The position numbers were made by a program, and so were the translations under genes. The notes beneath the pieces are model-generated. The model ran no database searches. It was not told the DNA's origin and saw only the letters and a list, made by a program, of their open reading frames with translations. Shown here one piece after another: positions 52,426 through 61,637 of a stretch of DNA of 64,000 bases. The stretch is from Actinomycetota bacterium (GTDB lineage Bacteria > Actinomycetota > Actinomycetes > Streptosporangiales > Streptosporangiaceae), in the NCBI GenBank assembly GCA_027313705.1, contig DAHVDE010000014.1, positions 1 to 64,000 on the forward strand, given 5' to 3'. Positions within the stretch are counted from its first letter, which is position 1. The number at the start of each line of letters is the position of its first letter.

Positions 52426-53558
52426 AGTTGGCTCCCTTCCAAGCCTTCAGTGCGGCTGGCCACGGCGGGCGTGGCCACGGTGTCGCTCAGCTCGCCGAGA
52501 GCGTGCGACAGGACCGCAACGCCCCTGATGTAGTCGGCCAGCATGATGTGCTCGTCGTCGGCGTGGTCGAGCTTGCTGTCTCCAGGCCCGTAGGTCGCCA
52601 TCGGCACGTCCCAGACCTCGGCCAGCGTGTTCATGTCTGAGGTGGCGGTCTTGACCATGACGGAAGGCTGGCCGAGTTGCTTCCTGATGCCCGCGGTCAG
52701 CGCCCGCACCGCCGGGTTGCGCCGGTCGGCACGGCACGCGGCGACCGAGTTGACGATCGCCAGGTCCCCGGCGGTCAGTCTGGACCTGACCGAGCCGACG
52801 AAGCCGGCTACATCGAACCCTGGCGGCGTGCGCACGCTCACGGCGGCGACGGCGCGGCTGGTGTCCGCTGAGATCGAGTCGAGGGTGATGCCAGGCTTGT
52901 CGAACGCGGTGTGGTCGGCATCGCCGAGCACGTCGTTGAGCACCCGCCAGCAACTAGCCGCCAGCTCGGAGGCCTTGGGCGCCGGATTGCTCGGGTGGGT
53001 GGGCGCGCACTCGACGCTATAGCGGAGGTCGAGCTTGCCTTTGTAGCCGAGCACCACGGTGAAGCAACCGCTCGGCTCGCCGATGATCACCGCGTCCGGC
53101 TTGGCGAAGGTGTTCCTGATCGCGACCGCGCCCCGCGAGCACGGCGTCTCCTCCTCGACCACGCCGGCCACGATGATCTTCCCGGTGAACTCGGTGGCGC
53201 TGGCCGCCGCGCAGATCATGGCCGCGAGCGGTCCCTTGGCGTCGGCTGCGCCTCGCCCGTAAAGCCTGCCGCCCGCCGACCGAACCGGGACATGGCCCTG
53301 GATCGTGTCCAGGTGCCCGAGCAGCATGATCACCGGGCCAGGGCCGCGTTCGAGCATGCCGATCACGTTGCCCGCGCCGTCGACGTAAGACCAGAACCCG
53401 AGTCCGGCCATGGCCTCCGCGAGATAGGCGGCGAGGTCCATCTCACGGTAGGAAGGCGAAGGGATCTCCAGCATCTGGCGCAGCAGCCCGACGGCGTAGG
53501 CCTCCCTGACCCTGCCCTCGGCGTTGAATACCCGGCCAGCGGTGACCCGGCCGCTCAT
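52422..53558 (-). CDS. M20-family hydrolase, LysK/ArgE-like (release from carrier protein)
   Basis: 378 aa from ATG 53558 overlapping the kinase stop (ATGA). Metal-binding motifs of M20/DapE/LysK: LLGHLDTIQGHVPV near residue 66, GRGAADAKGPLAAMI near 88, the catalytic EEETPCSRG near 120, GEPSG near 147, and a final ligand His in KLDHADDEHIM near 343. In Thermus and archaea LysK cleaves the isopeptide bond that joins the product amino acid to LysW. Here it should free the finished amino acid from the 54-aa carrier encoded in the same operon. Confidence 0.88.
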   Translation of the reverse strand: MSGRVTAGRVFNAEGRVREAYAVGLLRQMLEIPSPSYREMDLAAYLAEAMAGLGFWSYVDGAGNVIGMLERGPGPVIMLLGHLDTIQGHVPVRSAGGRLYGRGAADAKGPLAAMICAAASATEFTGKIIVAGVVEEETPCSRGAVAIRNTFAKPDAVIIGEPSGCFTVVLGYKGKLDLRYSVECAPTHPSNPAPKASELAASCWRVLNDVLGDADHTAFDKPGITLDSISADTSRAVAAVSVRTPPGFDVAGFVGSVRSRLTAGDLAIVNSVAACRADRRNPAVRALTAGIRKQLGQPSVMVKTATSDMNTLAEVWDVPMATYGPGDSKLDHADDEHIMLADYIRGVAVLSHALGELSDTVATPAVASRTEGLEGSQL

Positions 53559-54406
53559 CGCGCCCGCTCCGCGTACTCGCCGAGCACCACCGAGGTGGCC
53601 GCGCCTGCCAGCGCGCCGCGAACCGGCTTGTCCGCCCTGGCGTCGCCGATCAGCACCCGCGGCACCCCGGCGGCGAGAGCCGTGCGGGCCGCGATGAGCT
53701 TCACGCCCATGCCTCCTGCCCGCTGCGGCGGCGGCCCGGCGGGCGGCACCTCGCAGACCGCGAGCACTGAGCCAGGGTCGCCGGCGTCGGCGAGCACGCC
53801 AGGGGCGCTGGTGAGCAGCACGAGCACGGCGGCGCGCATCGCCACGGCCACCGCGGCAGCCACCTGGTCGGCGTCCGCATTGACCGGCTTCAGATCGCCA
53901 GCAAGCACCGGCGGGCAGATCACCGGCAGGAAGCCCGCGTCGAGCAGGCACCAAAGCAGCGCGGTCCGCACGTCCGTGATCCGGCCGCTGTGATCACCGC
54001 GCACGACGACCTGGCGGCCGTCGCGGATCGTTCGCTGCGCGGTACGCCGCGCGGCGCGCAGCAGCCCTCCGTCGATGCCGGTCAGCCCGACTGCGGCAGT
54101 GCCGGCCGCGAGCAGCGCGGTCACCAGCCTGGGCTGCACCGCGCCGGCCAGGGCGAGCGTCACCACCTCGAGCGTGCCCGCGTCGGTGACCCGCGCCGAC
54201 AGGCCGTCAGGTGAGGTCATTCGCCGCATCGGCACGCCGAGCCTGGCACCTAGCCGGTCGATCTCGGTCGAGCCGCCGTGCACCACGATCACCGGGCGGC
54301 CATCGCCTGCCAGGGCGGCGACGTCGGCGCTGAACGCGCTCACGTCGCCGGCTGCCCGGCCGCCGTACTTGACCACCATCACCTCACGAGCCGTTACGTC
54401 ACCCAT
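53555..54406 (-). CDS. LysZ/ArgB-like amino-acid kinase acting on carrier-bound glutamate
   Basis: 283 aa from ATG 54406, with GAGGTG 6 nt upstream. Amino-acid-kinase fold: MVVKYGG near residue 10, VIVVHGGSTEIDRL near 38, and PVNADADQVAAAVAVAM near 165. It would phosphorylate the side-chain carboxylate of glutamate attached to the carrier. Homology alone cannot separate ArgB from LysZ; the neighbouring LysW-like carrier and LysX-like ligase favour LysZ. The 3' end overlaps the LysK-like gene. Confidence 0.87.
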   Translation of the reverse strand: MGDVTAREVMVVKYGGRAAGDVSAFSADVAALAGDGRPVIVVHGGSTEIDRLGARLGVPMRRMTSPDGLSARVTDAGTLEVVTLALAGAVQPRLVTALLAAGTAAVGLTGIDGGLLRAARRTAQRTIRDGRQVVVRGDHSGRITDVRTALLWCLLDAGFLPVICPPVLAGDLKPVNADADQVAAAVAVAMRAAVLVLLTSAPGVLADAGDPGSVLAVCEVPPAGPPPQRAGGMGVKLIAARTALAAGVPRVLIGDARADKPVRGALAGAATSVVLGEYAERAR

Positions 54407-54414
54407 CGCGCACC

Positions 54415-55470
54415 TCAGTTCGGATGCAGGCCGGGAAATTCGAGCCCGAGCCGCTCCGGCCAGCCGAGCCTGATGTTGAGGCATTGCACCGCCGCTCCCG
54501 CCGCGCCCTTGACCAGGTTGTCGAGCGCGGCGATCACGACGATGCGGCGGCCTTGCGGTTCGACCGCGAACCCGACGTCGCAGAAATTGGAGCCGAGCAG
54601 GATCTTGGGTTCGGGGAACCTGTAGTTGCCGCGCCGCTTGGCGACGACCCTGACGAACGGCTCATCCTGGTAGGCCCGCCGGTAGGCCTGCCGCACGTTG
54701 GCCTCGCCCGCCCCGGCGGCGAGAGTGCCGTGACAGAGCAGCTGGACGCCGCGTACCGCCTCCACGCCGGTGGCCGACATCCGCACCGCAAGCCCGGTCT
54801 CCTGGGTGATCTCGGCCTGGTGCCGGTGCGAGGTCGGCGCGAACACGCGCATCGCGCCGCTTCGCTCGGCGTGCAGGTTAGCCTCGCCTGCCCCGGCGCC
54901 GGCGCCGCTCGATCCTGACCTCGCGTCGATCTCGACCGGTCCGTCGAGCAGGTGTGCCAGCGGCCCGAGCGCGAGTATCCCTGCCGTGGCCATGCAGCCA
55001 GGCACGCTGATCAGGTCGGCATCCTTCAGCTCTGCCCGGTGCCGCTCGGGCAGTCCGGGAACGAACGCGCCGATCAGGTCGGGCGCGGTGTGCGGCACGC
55101 CGTAGTACCCGGCGTAGACCGCTGGATCGCGCAGCCTGAAGTCGGCGGACAGGTCGACGATGTGCTTCGCCGTGCCGAGCATGGCGGGCAGCACGTCCAT
55201 GGTCTGCCGGTGCGGCAGGGCAAGAAGCAGCACGTCGGCCTCGCCGAGCCGGTCAGGCGCGGTGAACGTCAGATCGCAAAGGCCGCGCAGATTCGGGTGC
55301 ACGGTGTCGATCCGTCGGCCTGCCAGCCTGGTCGAGGTCGCCGCGACGACTTCGACCAGCGGATGGCCGATCAGCAGCCGCAGCAGTTCGCCCCCGACGT
55401 AGCCGGCGCCGCCCGCGATGGCGGCCCTGATGGCCGGGCAGGCCCCGGCGGTTGCGGTCAGTTCTGGCAT
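54415..55470 (-). CDS. LysY/ArgC-like N-acyl-gamma-glutamyl-phosphate reductase
   Basis: 351 aa from ATG 55470. Rossmann start AIAGGAGYVGGELLRLLIGH near residue 16, VDLSADFRLRDPAVYAGYYG near 110, and catalytic Cys in SVPGCMATAGILAL near 158; C-terminal GSNFCDVGF and LDNLVKGAAGAAVQ. NADPH-dependent reduction of the acyl phosphate to a semialdehyde on the carrier. Overlaps the LysX-like gene by 13 bp and is followed after 8 bp by the kinase gene. Confidence 0.9.
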   Translation of the reverse strand: MPELTATAGACPAIRAAIAGGAGYVGGELLRLLIGHPLVEVVAATSTRLAGRRIDTVHPNLRGLCDLTFTAPDRLGEADVLLLALPHRQTMDVLPAMLGTAKHIVDLSADFRLRDPAVYAGYYGVPHTAPDLIGAFVPGLPERHRAELKDADLISVPGCMATAGILALGPLAHLLDGPVEIDARSGSSGAGAGAGEANLHAERSGAMRVFAPTSHRHQAEITQETGLAVRMSATGVEAVRGVQLLCHGTLAAGAGEANVRQAYRRAYQDEPFVRVVAKRRGNYRFPEPKILLGSNFCDVGFAVEPQGRRIVVIAALDNLVKGAAGAAVQCLNIRLGWPERLGLEFPGLHPN

Positions 55471-56339
55471 TGGCTCGCCCTGCCGATCAGCAGGTCCGCG
55501 ATGCGGCCGGCCACGTCGACCCGGTCGCCCATGGCGTGCTGGAACCCGGAGAACTCCACCCGGTGGTTGACCTCGAGCACCAGCAGGTTGCCCGACCGGT
55601 CTTCGACCAGGTCGACGGCGGCGATGTCGGCGCCCACGGCGGCGGCGGCCTCGATCGCGAGCTTGGCCAGTTCTGGCGTCGGCGGGCACGGCTTGCTCGT
55701 CGCGCCGCGTGCCACGTTGGTCTTCAGGTCAGCCGCGATCCGGTAGGTGGCCCCGATCAGGTCGCCGCCGACTACGATCGCGCGGATGTCACGGCCAGGC
55801 TTGACGATCAGCTCCTGCACGTACACCAGGTGCGATTGCGGACCTGGCAGGGCGGCCACGTACTCGAAAAGCTCGCTCGCAAGCTGCCGGTCGCGCAGTT
55901 CGGCGATCAGGCGGCCCCACGATCCGGTCAGTGGCTTGATCAGGGCCGGGTACCCGATCTGGTCGAGCGCGTCGAGGCCGGCCTGCGGTGTCAGCCCGAG
56001 CGCGGTGCGCGGTGCGGGCAGTCCAGCCGCGGCGAGCGCCAGCGAGGTACGCCACTTATCGCCGCACACCTCGATGCAGGCCGCGTCGTTCATGACCGTG
56101 ACGCCAGCGGCCTGCAGCGACCGCGCCGCATAAGCCGCCCTGACCTGGCCGATCTCCCTGTTCATGACCAGCTGCCAGGGGAACGCCGCAGGCGGGGATC
56201 CTGGCGCGAAGCTCAGCTGCCTGGTGTCCAGGCAGGCGTAGCTGACCTTGCGACGGTCGAGCGCGTCAAGCAGCCTGCGCTCGTCGGCGCGGACCGCGCA
56301 GGCAAGTACCGCGATCTGCGCAGTATCGCCCTGGTTCAC
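55458..56339 (-). CDS. LysX/ArgX-like ATP-grasp ligase (loads carrier protein)
   Basis: 293 aa from GTG 56339, which overlaps the carrier stop as GTGA. RimK-type ATP-grasp fold: KWRTSLALAAAGLPAP near residue 95, YPALIKPLTGSWGRL near 128, VYVQELIVKPGRDIRAIVVG near 165, and EVNHRVEF near 258. LysX joins the gamma-carboxyl of the terminal Glu of LysW to the alpha-amino group of an amino acid, using ATP. Glutamate is the expected substrate here, given the kinase and reductase that follow. Confidence 0.9.
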   Translation of the reverse strand: MNQGDTAQIAVLACAVRADERRLLDALDRRKVSYACLDTRQLSFAPGSPPAAFPWQLVMNREIGQVRAAYAARSLQAAGVTVMNDAACIEVCGDKWRTSLALAAAGLPAPRTALGLTPQAGLDALDQIGYPALIKPLTGSWGRLIAELRDRQLASELFEYVAALPGPQSHLVYVQELIVKPGRDIRAIVVGGDLIGATYRIAADLKTNVARGATSKPCPPTPELAKLAIEAAAAVGADIAAVDLVEDRSGNLLVLEVNHRVEFSGFQHAMGDRVDVAGRIADLLIGRASQCQN

Positions 56340-56500
56340 TCGCCCCAGTCCTCCTCGACCTCTGGCGCGAGTGCCAGGGTGACCGGGTCGAGCGAGAGGA
56401 TCTCGAGTTCGCTACGGCAGTCAGCGCACTCGAGGATCTCGCTCAGGCGAGACTGGGACGGGATGGCTACTGCTACATCGCAGACGGGGCAGCTGATCAT
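56336..56500 (-). CDS. LysW-like amino-group carrier protein (AmCP), 54 aa
   Basis: ATG 56500 to TGA 56336. The protein opens MISCPVCDVAVAIP, continues LSEILECADCRSELEILSLD and ends EVEEDWGE. The two CxxC pairs (C4, C7, C25, C28) form the zinc knuckle, and the EDWGE tail with Glu54 as last residue matches Thermus LysW exactly in length and attachment motif. The carrier masks the alpha-amino group of the substrate through its terminal Glu. It overlaps the transketolase stop upstream (ATGA) and the ligase start downstream (GTGA). As it is only 54 codons long it is easily missed by annotation. Confidence 0.95.
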   Translation of the reverse strand: MISCPVCDVAVAIPSQSRLSEILECADCRSELEILSLDPVTLALAPEVEEDWGE

Positions 56501-57468
56501 GATCTACTCCAGGCGAGCGGTTGTGATTCCAGTACGGCGCGCACCCGGCCGGCGATGCCCTGGGCATCGACTCCGTGGCGCTGGAGAATCTCCTCTTGGC
56601 ACCCGACGCCTGGTGCAAGCACGTCGGGCAGGCCGATCCGCAGGACGCGGCGCGGCACGGACTCGGCGAGTACCTCGGCGACCAGGCCGCCGAGGCCGCC
56701 TGTGGTCCTGTGCTCCTCCACCGTGACGACCAGGGCCGACCTCGCCGCGCAGTCGAGCAGGGTGGCCAGGTCGAACGGGCGCAGGGTGTGCACGTTCAGA
56801 ACGCAGGCGCCGATGCCTGCGCGGGCAAGCAGTTCCGCCGCGCTGAGCCCGGCAAGCACGGGAAGCGGACCGCAGCACGCGATCACCACGTCGTCGCCGT
56901 CGCGCAGTCGCTGTACCTGGCCGATCACCGCCTGCCCTGAGCCGGCCGGCAGCGGCGCCGTCGCCTTCCTGCCCAGGCGTACATAGAGCGGGCCGTCGAT
57001 CGCCGCGGCCTGCTCGACGACGCTGGCCGCGGCGCTGGCGTCGGCGGGAACCACGACGGTCATGGCGGGCAGTGCTCGCATCACGGCGAGATCTTCGAGC
57101 GCGAAGTGGGTGAACCCGAGATGCCCGGCGGCCACGCCGCCGTGGGTCGCCATGATCCGCACCGGCAGCTCGTTGTAGGCGATGTTGATCTTGACGGATT
57201 CCAGCGCCCGGGTGCTCGCGAAGGTGGCCATCGTGTTGACGAACGGCACCAGCCCTGTCCTTGCCATCGCGGCGGCGGCGGCCATCGCGGTGTGCTCGGC
57301 GATGCCGAGGTCGAGGTACCGGCACGCGGCCGGGCCGAAGTCCGTTCCCGTGAACAGGCCGGTGTCGGTGTCCAGGCACACGACCCTGGGGTCGGCCGCC
57401 ATCAGGGCGACCAGGCGGTCCCGGTAGGCGTGCCTGGTGGCGATGGCCTGGCTCGGCTCGCCGCTCAT
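56497..57468 (-). CDS. Transketolase-like protein, C-terminal (pyrimidine-binding) subunit
   Basis: 323 aa from ATG 57468 with AGGAG upstream. Pyrimidine domain with the catalytic Glu in YLDLGIAEHTAMAAAAAMA near residue 56 and ATHGGVAAGHLGFTHFALED near 112; C-terminal transketolase domain from about 200. Together with the adjacent N-terminal subunit it makes a split thiamine-diphosphate transketolase. In vazabitide A biosynthesis such a pair moves a two-carbon hydroxyacetyl unit onto carrier-bound glutamate semialdehyde. Its stop overlaps the carrier gene. Confidence 0.9.
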   Translation of the reverse strand: MSGEPSQAIATRHAYRDRLVALMAADPRVVCLDTDTGLFTGTDFGPAACRYLDLGIAEHTAMAAAAAMARTGLVPFVNTMATFASTRALESVKINIAYNELPVRIMATHGGVAAGHLGFTHFALEDLAVMRALPAMTVVVPADASAAASVVEQAAAIDGPLYVRLGRKATAPLPAGSGQAVIGQVQRLRDGDDVVIACCGPLPVLAGLSAAELLARAGIGACVLNVHTLRPFDLATLLDCAARSALVVTVEEHRTTGGLGGLVAEVLAESVPRRVLRIGLPDVLAPGVGCQEEILQRHGVDAQGIAGRVRAVLESQPLAWSRS

Positions 57469-58319
57469 GATCGTCTCCTGATATGGGCGGCGAGGGCGGC
57501 GCGCGCCCGGCCGTGCTGGCGTTCGCTGAGCGTGGCGTAGTGGCTGGCGACCTGCCCGGCGATGAACCCGACGCCATGCCCCTTTTGGGTGTGCGCGATC
57601 AGCGCGCTCGGCTTGCCTGCCTGCCAGGGCACGCCGGTCAGGGCTCCAGCCAGGGCCGCCTGGTCGTGGCCGTCGCACTCGCGCACGCTCCAGCCGAACG
57701 CGCTCCAGCGGTCGGCAAGTGCTCCTGGCGCGCCCAGGTCGGCGATCTGGCCGCCTAGCTGCAGACCGTTCGCGTCCACGATCGCGGTGAGCGAGTCGGC
57801 ACCCTGGGCGGCCGCGCACCCGGCCGCTTCCCAGCACGAGCCTTCCTGCAGTTCGCCGTCGCCGGTGAGCACGTAGACGCGCCCCGGCCGGCCGGTGATC
57901 CTGGCGGCAAGCGCGAACCCGAGGCCGAGCGCCAGGCCGTGACCGAGTGATCCGGTCGGCATCTCGACGCCGGGCACGGCCCGCACTGGGTGACCGGCAA
58001 GCCGGCTGCCTGCCGCGCCGAAACTGGCCAGTTCCGTCTCGGGGAGGAATCCGCGCTCGGCCAGCACCGCGTAAAGCGCGAGCGCCGCGTGCCCCTTGCT
58101 GAGCAGGAAGATGTCCCTGTCAGGGTCGTCGGCATCGCGCGGGCTGACCTTGAGCACCTGAAAATAGAGCACGGTCAAGATGTCCGCGACCGAAAGCGAA
58201 CCGCCGAGGTGGCCGCCTTCTGCGCCGCCGCACATGTCGATGATCAGGCCGCGCAGCCGGTCGGCGACCTCGACCAGATCGCTGCGGCCCGGCTCCGTCT
58301 TCGTCAAGATCGCGCTCAT
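57465..58319 (-). CDS. Transketolase-like protein, N-terminal (ThDP-binding) subunit
   Basis: 284 aa from ATG 58319, overlapping the aminotransferase stop. ThDP/Mg motif [19 protein letters not shown] near residue 143 through [10 protein letters not shown], with [19 protein letters not shown] near 37 and [13 protein letters not shown] near 65. It binds the diphosphate and metal. It pairs with the next gene to give full transketolase; split forms are common in archaea and in secondary metabolism. Dedicated to the carrier pathway by its place between the aminotransferase and the carrier gene. Confidence 0.9.
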   Translation of the reverse strand: MSAILTKTEPGRSDLVEVADRLRGLIIDMCGGAEGGHLGGSLSVADILTVLYFQVLKVSPRDADDPDRDIFLLSKGHAALALYAVLAERGFLPETELASFGAAGSRLAGHPVRAVPGVEMPTGSLGHGLALGLGFALAARITGRPGRVYVLTGDGELQEGSCWEAAGCAAAQGADSLTAIVDANGLQLGGQIADLGAPGALADRWSAFGWSVRECDGHDQAALAGALTGVPWQAGKPSALIAHTQKGHGVGFIAGQVASHYATLSERQHGRARAALAAHIRRRS

Positions 58320-59659
58320 TGCTTCGCCCGCGCCAGCATCGCGACGGTGTCCAGGTGCCGCCATACCTTCTCGAAGGCGGCCGCGTACTGCGCGAGCGTG
58401 TCGCGCGCGGCCGGATTCAGGTGGCGTTTCTGCAAGGTAAGCGAGTCGGCGAGCACCGCACGCGCGACCGGGCAGTCTGGTCTTGGCTCAGGTGCCGCCG
58501 CGGCCCATGGGTAGCCGCCGCCGAAGCCGGTCCGTTCGGTGAAGACCTGCTGATCGGGTAGCGGCATGAGCTGGTACCTGGACATCGGCACGCCTTCTGC
58601 CCGCAGCAGCCTGCGTAGCGCATCGCGCATCGCCGCCGGGCTCACCCCGGTCAGGCCGGCTGCTGCCGGGTCGAACCGCAGCCGCAGGATGTGCCAGGCG
58701 TGCACGGTGTCCTGCCGTACAGCGGGCACCCGCACTCCCGGCAGGGCGCTCAGCCGGTCAAGGAAGGCGGTCACCGACTCGTGCCGCGCGCTGGCGTCGG
58801 CGTCGAACCGGTCAAGCTGCGACAGGGTGAAGGCGGCCTGCACGGCGCTGAACTTGGCGTTCCAGCCGAGCTGGTAGGAGATGTAGGCACGGTCCTTGCC
58901 CGGCTCGATCACCTCGCCGAACTGGCGGCCCATCCGGGCGTATTCGGCCAGTCTTGGATCGTCGGTGGTGATCAGCCCGCCCTCGCCGCAGGTCGGCAGG
59001 TTCTTGGTGACCTGGAGGCTGAACGCCGCCATGTCGCCGAGCGATCCCGCCTCGCGACCGCGGTAGCGGGCGCCTTGCGCCTGGGCGGCGTCTTCGACCA
59101 CCGCCAGGCCGTGCCTGCTGGCGATCTTGGCGATGGCGGCCATGTCGGCGACCTGGCCGTGCAGGTGCACGGGCATGATCGCGGCCGTGCGGGGGGTGAT
59201 CGCCGCCTCGATCGCCGCCGGGTCGATGGTGAAATAGACCGGGTCGATGTCGGCGAAAACCGGCACCGCCATCTGGTGCACCGGCGCCAGCCCGGTCGCG
59301 ATGAAGGACAGCGCGGGTACGATCACCTCGTCACCAGGCCCGACCCCCAGTGCGGCCAGGCACAGGGCAAGCGCGATCGTGCCATTCGAGGTGGCGACGC
59401 AGTGGCCGGTGCCGCATCGCTGCGCCCAGCGGCGCTCAAGCTCGCTGACCGGCGTGTCGCCGTCGGAGTCAGATACCAGCGGCCCGTCGAGCGCGGCCAG
59501 CACGGCCGCCCGGTCATCGTCGGTGATGACCGGCCAGGTAGTGCCGAGCTTAGGGTCGGCTACGGCTCGCTGGCCGCCGAAAATGGCAAGCCGGCCAGGG
59601 TCGGCCGCCAGATCCTGGCGCGCCTGGCGCGGCCTGGCCTGATCTCCGGTCGTGGTCAA
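58316..59659 (-). CDS. DegT/DnrJ/EryC1-type PLP aminotransferase
   Basis: 447 aa from TTG 59659, overlapping the upstream stop as TTGA. Fold type I motifs: [20 protein letters not shown] near residue 84, [29 protein letters not shown] near 185, and the PLP lysine in [20 protein letters not shown] near 212. In the pathway it should aminate the C6 ketone made by the transketolase step to give the second amino group of DADH. It belongs to the sugar-aminotransferase-like group that acts on keto groups, not alpha-keto acids. Confidence 0.9.
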   Translation of the reverse strand: MTTTGDQARPRQARQDLAADPGRLAIFGGQRAVADPKLGTTWPVITDDDRAAVLAALDGPLVSDSDGDTPVSELERRWAQRCGTGHCVATSNGTIALALCLAALGVGPGDEVIVPALSFIATGLAPVHQMAVPVFADIDPVYFTIDPAAIEAAITPRTAAIMPVHLHGQVADMAAIAKIASRHGLAVVEDAAQAQGARYRGREAGSLGDMAAFSLQVTKNLPTCGEGGLITTDDPRLAEYARMGRQFGEVIEPGKDRAYISYQLGWNAKFSAVQAAFTLSQLDRFDADASARHESVTAFLDRLSALPGVRVPAVRQDTVHAWHILRLRFDPAAAGLTGVSPAAMRDALRRLLRAEGVPMSRYQLMPLPDQQVFTERTGFGGGYPWAAAAPEPRPDCPVARAVLADSLTLQKRHLNPAARDTLAQYAAAFEKVWRHLDTVAMLARAKQ

Positions 59660-60786
59660 AGCAGCTCCACCGCTTCGTCGAGGCTGGCCAGTGCGAGGTC
59701 ATAGCAGTGCCGCAGCCAGGCCGCGTGTCTGGCCAGGTCCCGCGTGCAGGCGGCCGGGTCGGCAACCCCGTGCGCGGCGGTCATCCGCAGCCCGGTCCAG
59801 GCATGCGCGGTCGCCTCGACCAGCCGCCCGGCTTCGCGCAGCGCGAGCGTGCCGCCGCATGGTGCTTGCTGGCCATTCCCGATGCCGTACCTGCGGAGCA
59901 ACTCCGCGTGCAAGCTGGTCTGTGCCTGCATGCCCCAGCCGAACGGGTAGGTCTGCGCGAGCAGCCCGCTGTCGCCGCTCGCGCAGCCGTCGAGCAGGGC
60001 GGCGAGGAAGCTGTCGAGCCCGGCAAGGCCGGTCAGGTCGCCGCCAGGCGCCCGGGCCGCGCGATAGCCGGCCAGGTTCGCGCCGAGCACGGTTCGCAGC
60101 ATGGCCGGGTCGAGCTCGGGAAACGGCGTCCCGATCGTCATGGTCATGAATCGCCTGTCGATCTTGGCGGCACTGAAGAACACGTCCTGCGAGTCCGCCG
60201 GATTGGCCGAGCTCGCGGCCCTGATGAAATCGGCGACCGGGATAGGGCCGAGGAACGCGGGCGGCATCGCGTCGCTGACGTAGACCTCTCCCGCGCCGAG
60301 ATCGACCCCGAAGACCACGACCAGGTGCGCCGCGTGCACGTCGCCGAACGCCGGCCGGAACGGCAGGTAGAAGTTGTCGACCGCGGTGATGACGAGCGTG
60401 CCCGCCTCGAGCGCGGTGATGATCTCGGCCATCGCGCTGGCGGGCTCGTCCGCTGGTGCCGGGGCGGACTGGCACCAAGCCGAGCTGACCGGGTGGTGCG
60501 GCGCGAGGCTGGCCGCGAGGTCGCCGGGGACGGCGCAGGGGTAATAGAACTCCTCGGTGCGCACGTCACCTGGCCGGTACCTGAACTCCCAGTGCGCGCC
60601 GAGCACCTCGAGCGGGTCGTGCCCGGCGTGCGCGAGCACGGTGGCGAACGTCGACTGCAGGCAGCTCACCAGGTCACGGCACCAGTGCGGGACACCTTCG
60701 GCGACCTGCACGGGCGCGACCAGCACGGGCGCGGCCGGTGCGGAACCGTGCTCCCTGGTAGTGTCCGCCCGATATGTGATGGTCAT
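59656..60786 (-). CDS. BtrH-N-like protein, candidate partner in aziridine formation
   Basis: 376 aa from ATG 60786, overlapping the 205-aa gene as ATGA. The first 200 residues resemble the N-terminal domain of butirosin BtrH, a papain-like fold: [20 protein letters not shown] near residue 40, [20 protein letters not shown] near 135, and [15 protein letters not shown]. BtrH transfers an acyl chain from a carrier protein to an amine. By gene order next to the transketolase pair and aminotransferase it corresponds to the slot of the aziridine-forming enzyme pair of vazabitide and azinomycin (Vzb10/11, AziU3/U2). Whether it is a transferase or the aziridine synthase subunit is open. Confidence 0.72.
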   Translation of the reverse strand: MTITYRADTTREHGSAPAAPVLVAPVQVAEGVPHWCRDLVSCLQSTFATVLAHAGHDPLEVLGAHWEFRYRPGDVRTEEFYYPCAVPGDLAASLAPHHPVSSAWCQSAPAPADEPASAMAEIITALEAGTLVITAVDNFYLPFRPAFGDVHAAHLVVVFGVDLGAGEVYVSDAMPPAFLGPIPVADFIRAASSANPADSQDVFFSAAKIDRRFMTMTIGTPFPELDPAMLRTVLGANLAGYRAARAPGGDLTGLAGLDSFLAALLDGCASGDSGLLAQTYPFGWGMQAQTSLHAELLRRYGIGNGQQAPCGGTLALREAGRLVEATAHAWTGLRMTAAHGVADPAACTRDLARHAAWLRHCYDLALASLDEAVELL

Positions 60787-61400
60787 GGCCGCGTCCCGGC
60801 GGCCGACTGGTGGTCTGGTGCCGTCTGCAAGGTCAGCGCGAACACGTGAATGGCGACATTCCTCGGCAACCGGAGGCCGGTGAGCGGCTGGCCTCGGGTG
60901 ACCGGAACGCGCTGGCGCCATATCAGCGCGCTCAGCCCTGGCTGGACGTGATGCGGGTAATGCATCTGGCCGGTCAGGCAGGCCTGGTGCTCGCCGAACC
61001 TGGCAGGCGCGGCCCAGAAGTCAGACACGCGCAGCGCCTCGAAGTCCACGTCGCCTTCGGTGAAGTGCAGCGCGACGGTGTCCTCGGCCCGGCGTTCCGC
61101 CGCCGCCAGCAGGTGCAGCCAGTCGTAACGGCCGGGCGGCACGAAGATCATCTGACCGGCGCAGCGGATGTTGTCGCCTGCCGGGGTCGGCGCGGGGAAG
61201 TCGAAAGGGATTTTGGCAACCTCGATCCTGCTGCCGGGCGCTGGCAGGTGCCCGGCGGGAAACGAGTTGCCCCAGACGTTGAACCGGCCCGCGCTGGTAT
61301 CGCTCGCCGAGGAAATGGCGCGATTATTGAAGTGCTCGCCAATCGGCATCGGCAGGTAGGTGAACGTGACACCTTCCATGCGCACATTTGTCAGCTGCAC
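60783..61400 (-). CDS. Uncharacterised 205-aa protein, first gene of the carrier operon
   Basis: GTG start at 61400 with a TACTCT -10 box 7 nt before it, suggesting a leaderless transcript and hence the operon start; ATG 61379 is an alternative. No motif recognised. Beta-rich with VTFTYLPMPIGEHFNNRAIS near residue 12, FNVWGNSFPAGHLP near 40 and RYDWLHLLAAAERRAEDTV near 95. It overlaps the BtrH-like gene by 4 bp, which suggests the two products work together. Possible second subunit of an aziridine-forming complex (inference from gene order). Confidence 0.75.
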   Translation of the reverse strand: MQLTNVRMEGVTFTYLPMPIGEHFNNRAISSASDTSAGRFNVWGNSFPAGHLPAPGSRIEVAKIPFDFPAPTPAGDNIRCAGQMIFVPPGRYDWLHLLAAAERRAEDTVALHFTEGDVDFEALRVSDFWAAPARFGEHQACLTGQMHYPHHVQPGLSALIWRQRVPVTRGQPLTGLRLPRNVAIHVFALTLQTAPDHQSAAGTRP

Positions 61401-61407
61401 GTTCGCT

Positions 61408-61413
61408 AGAGTA
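61408..61413 (-). promoter_or_regulatory. Putative -10 box of the carrier-protein operon
   Basis: On the minus strand TACTCT is followed by 7 nt and then GTG 61400, a typical leaderless arrangement. This single promoter could serve the 14 tightly packed genes down to 45920. The 237-bp region to the divergent sulfotransferase start contains no other feature I can support. Confidence 0.45.
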
Positions 61414-61637
61414 GGCAGGCGGAATCTTCCCTGACGTCCCAGGCGGAGTGATCATCGGCAGCAGCGTGCCGTTGACTTTCCCGGCCCCTTCCCATCGCGG
61501 TAATGACGGCGGCGGCGAAAAGTAATCAGCGTGCTTACGTGCGATCGCGGGCCTTTTGCGACAGGCACTTACCACGTACAGTGGCCACGTTCGGCGGCCC
61601 GCAGGCCGCGTGCCGATCAGTTCCGCGGAGACGGCTC

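Noticed and set aside
53555-55470. ArgB/ArgC/ArgE-like genes as an arginine biosynthesis operon
   Set aside because: There is no argJ, argD, argF, argG or argH, while a LysW-like carrier, LysX ligase, transketolase and NRPS are coupled to them; carrier-based secondary metabolism explains the set better.
56497-58319. Split transketolase as 1-deoxyxylulose-5-phosphate synthase or a primary pentose phosphate enzyme
   Set aside because: The two short subunits match N- and C-terminal transketolase halves and are translationally coupled to the carrier and aminotransferase genes, not to terpenoid or pentose phosphate genes.
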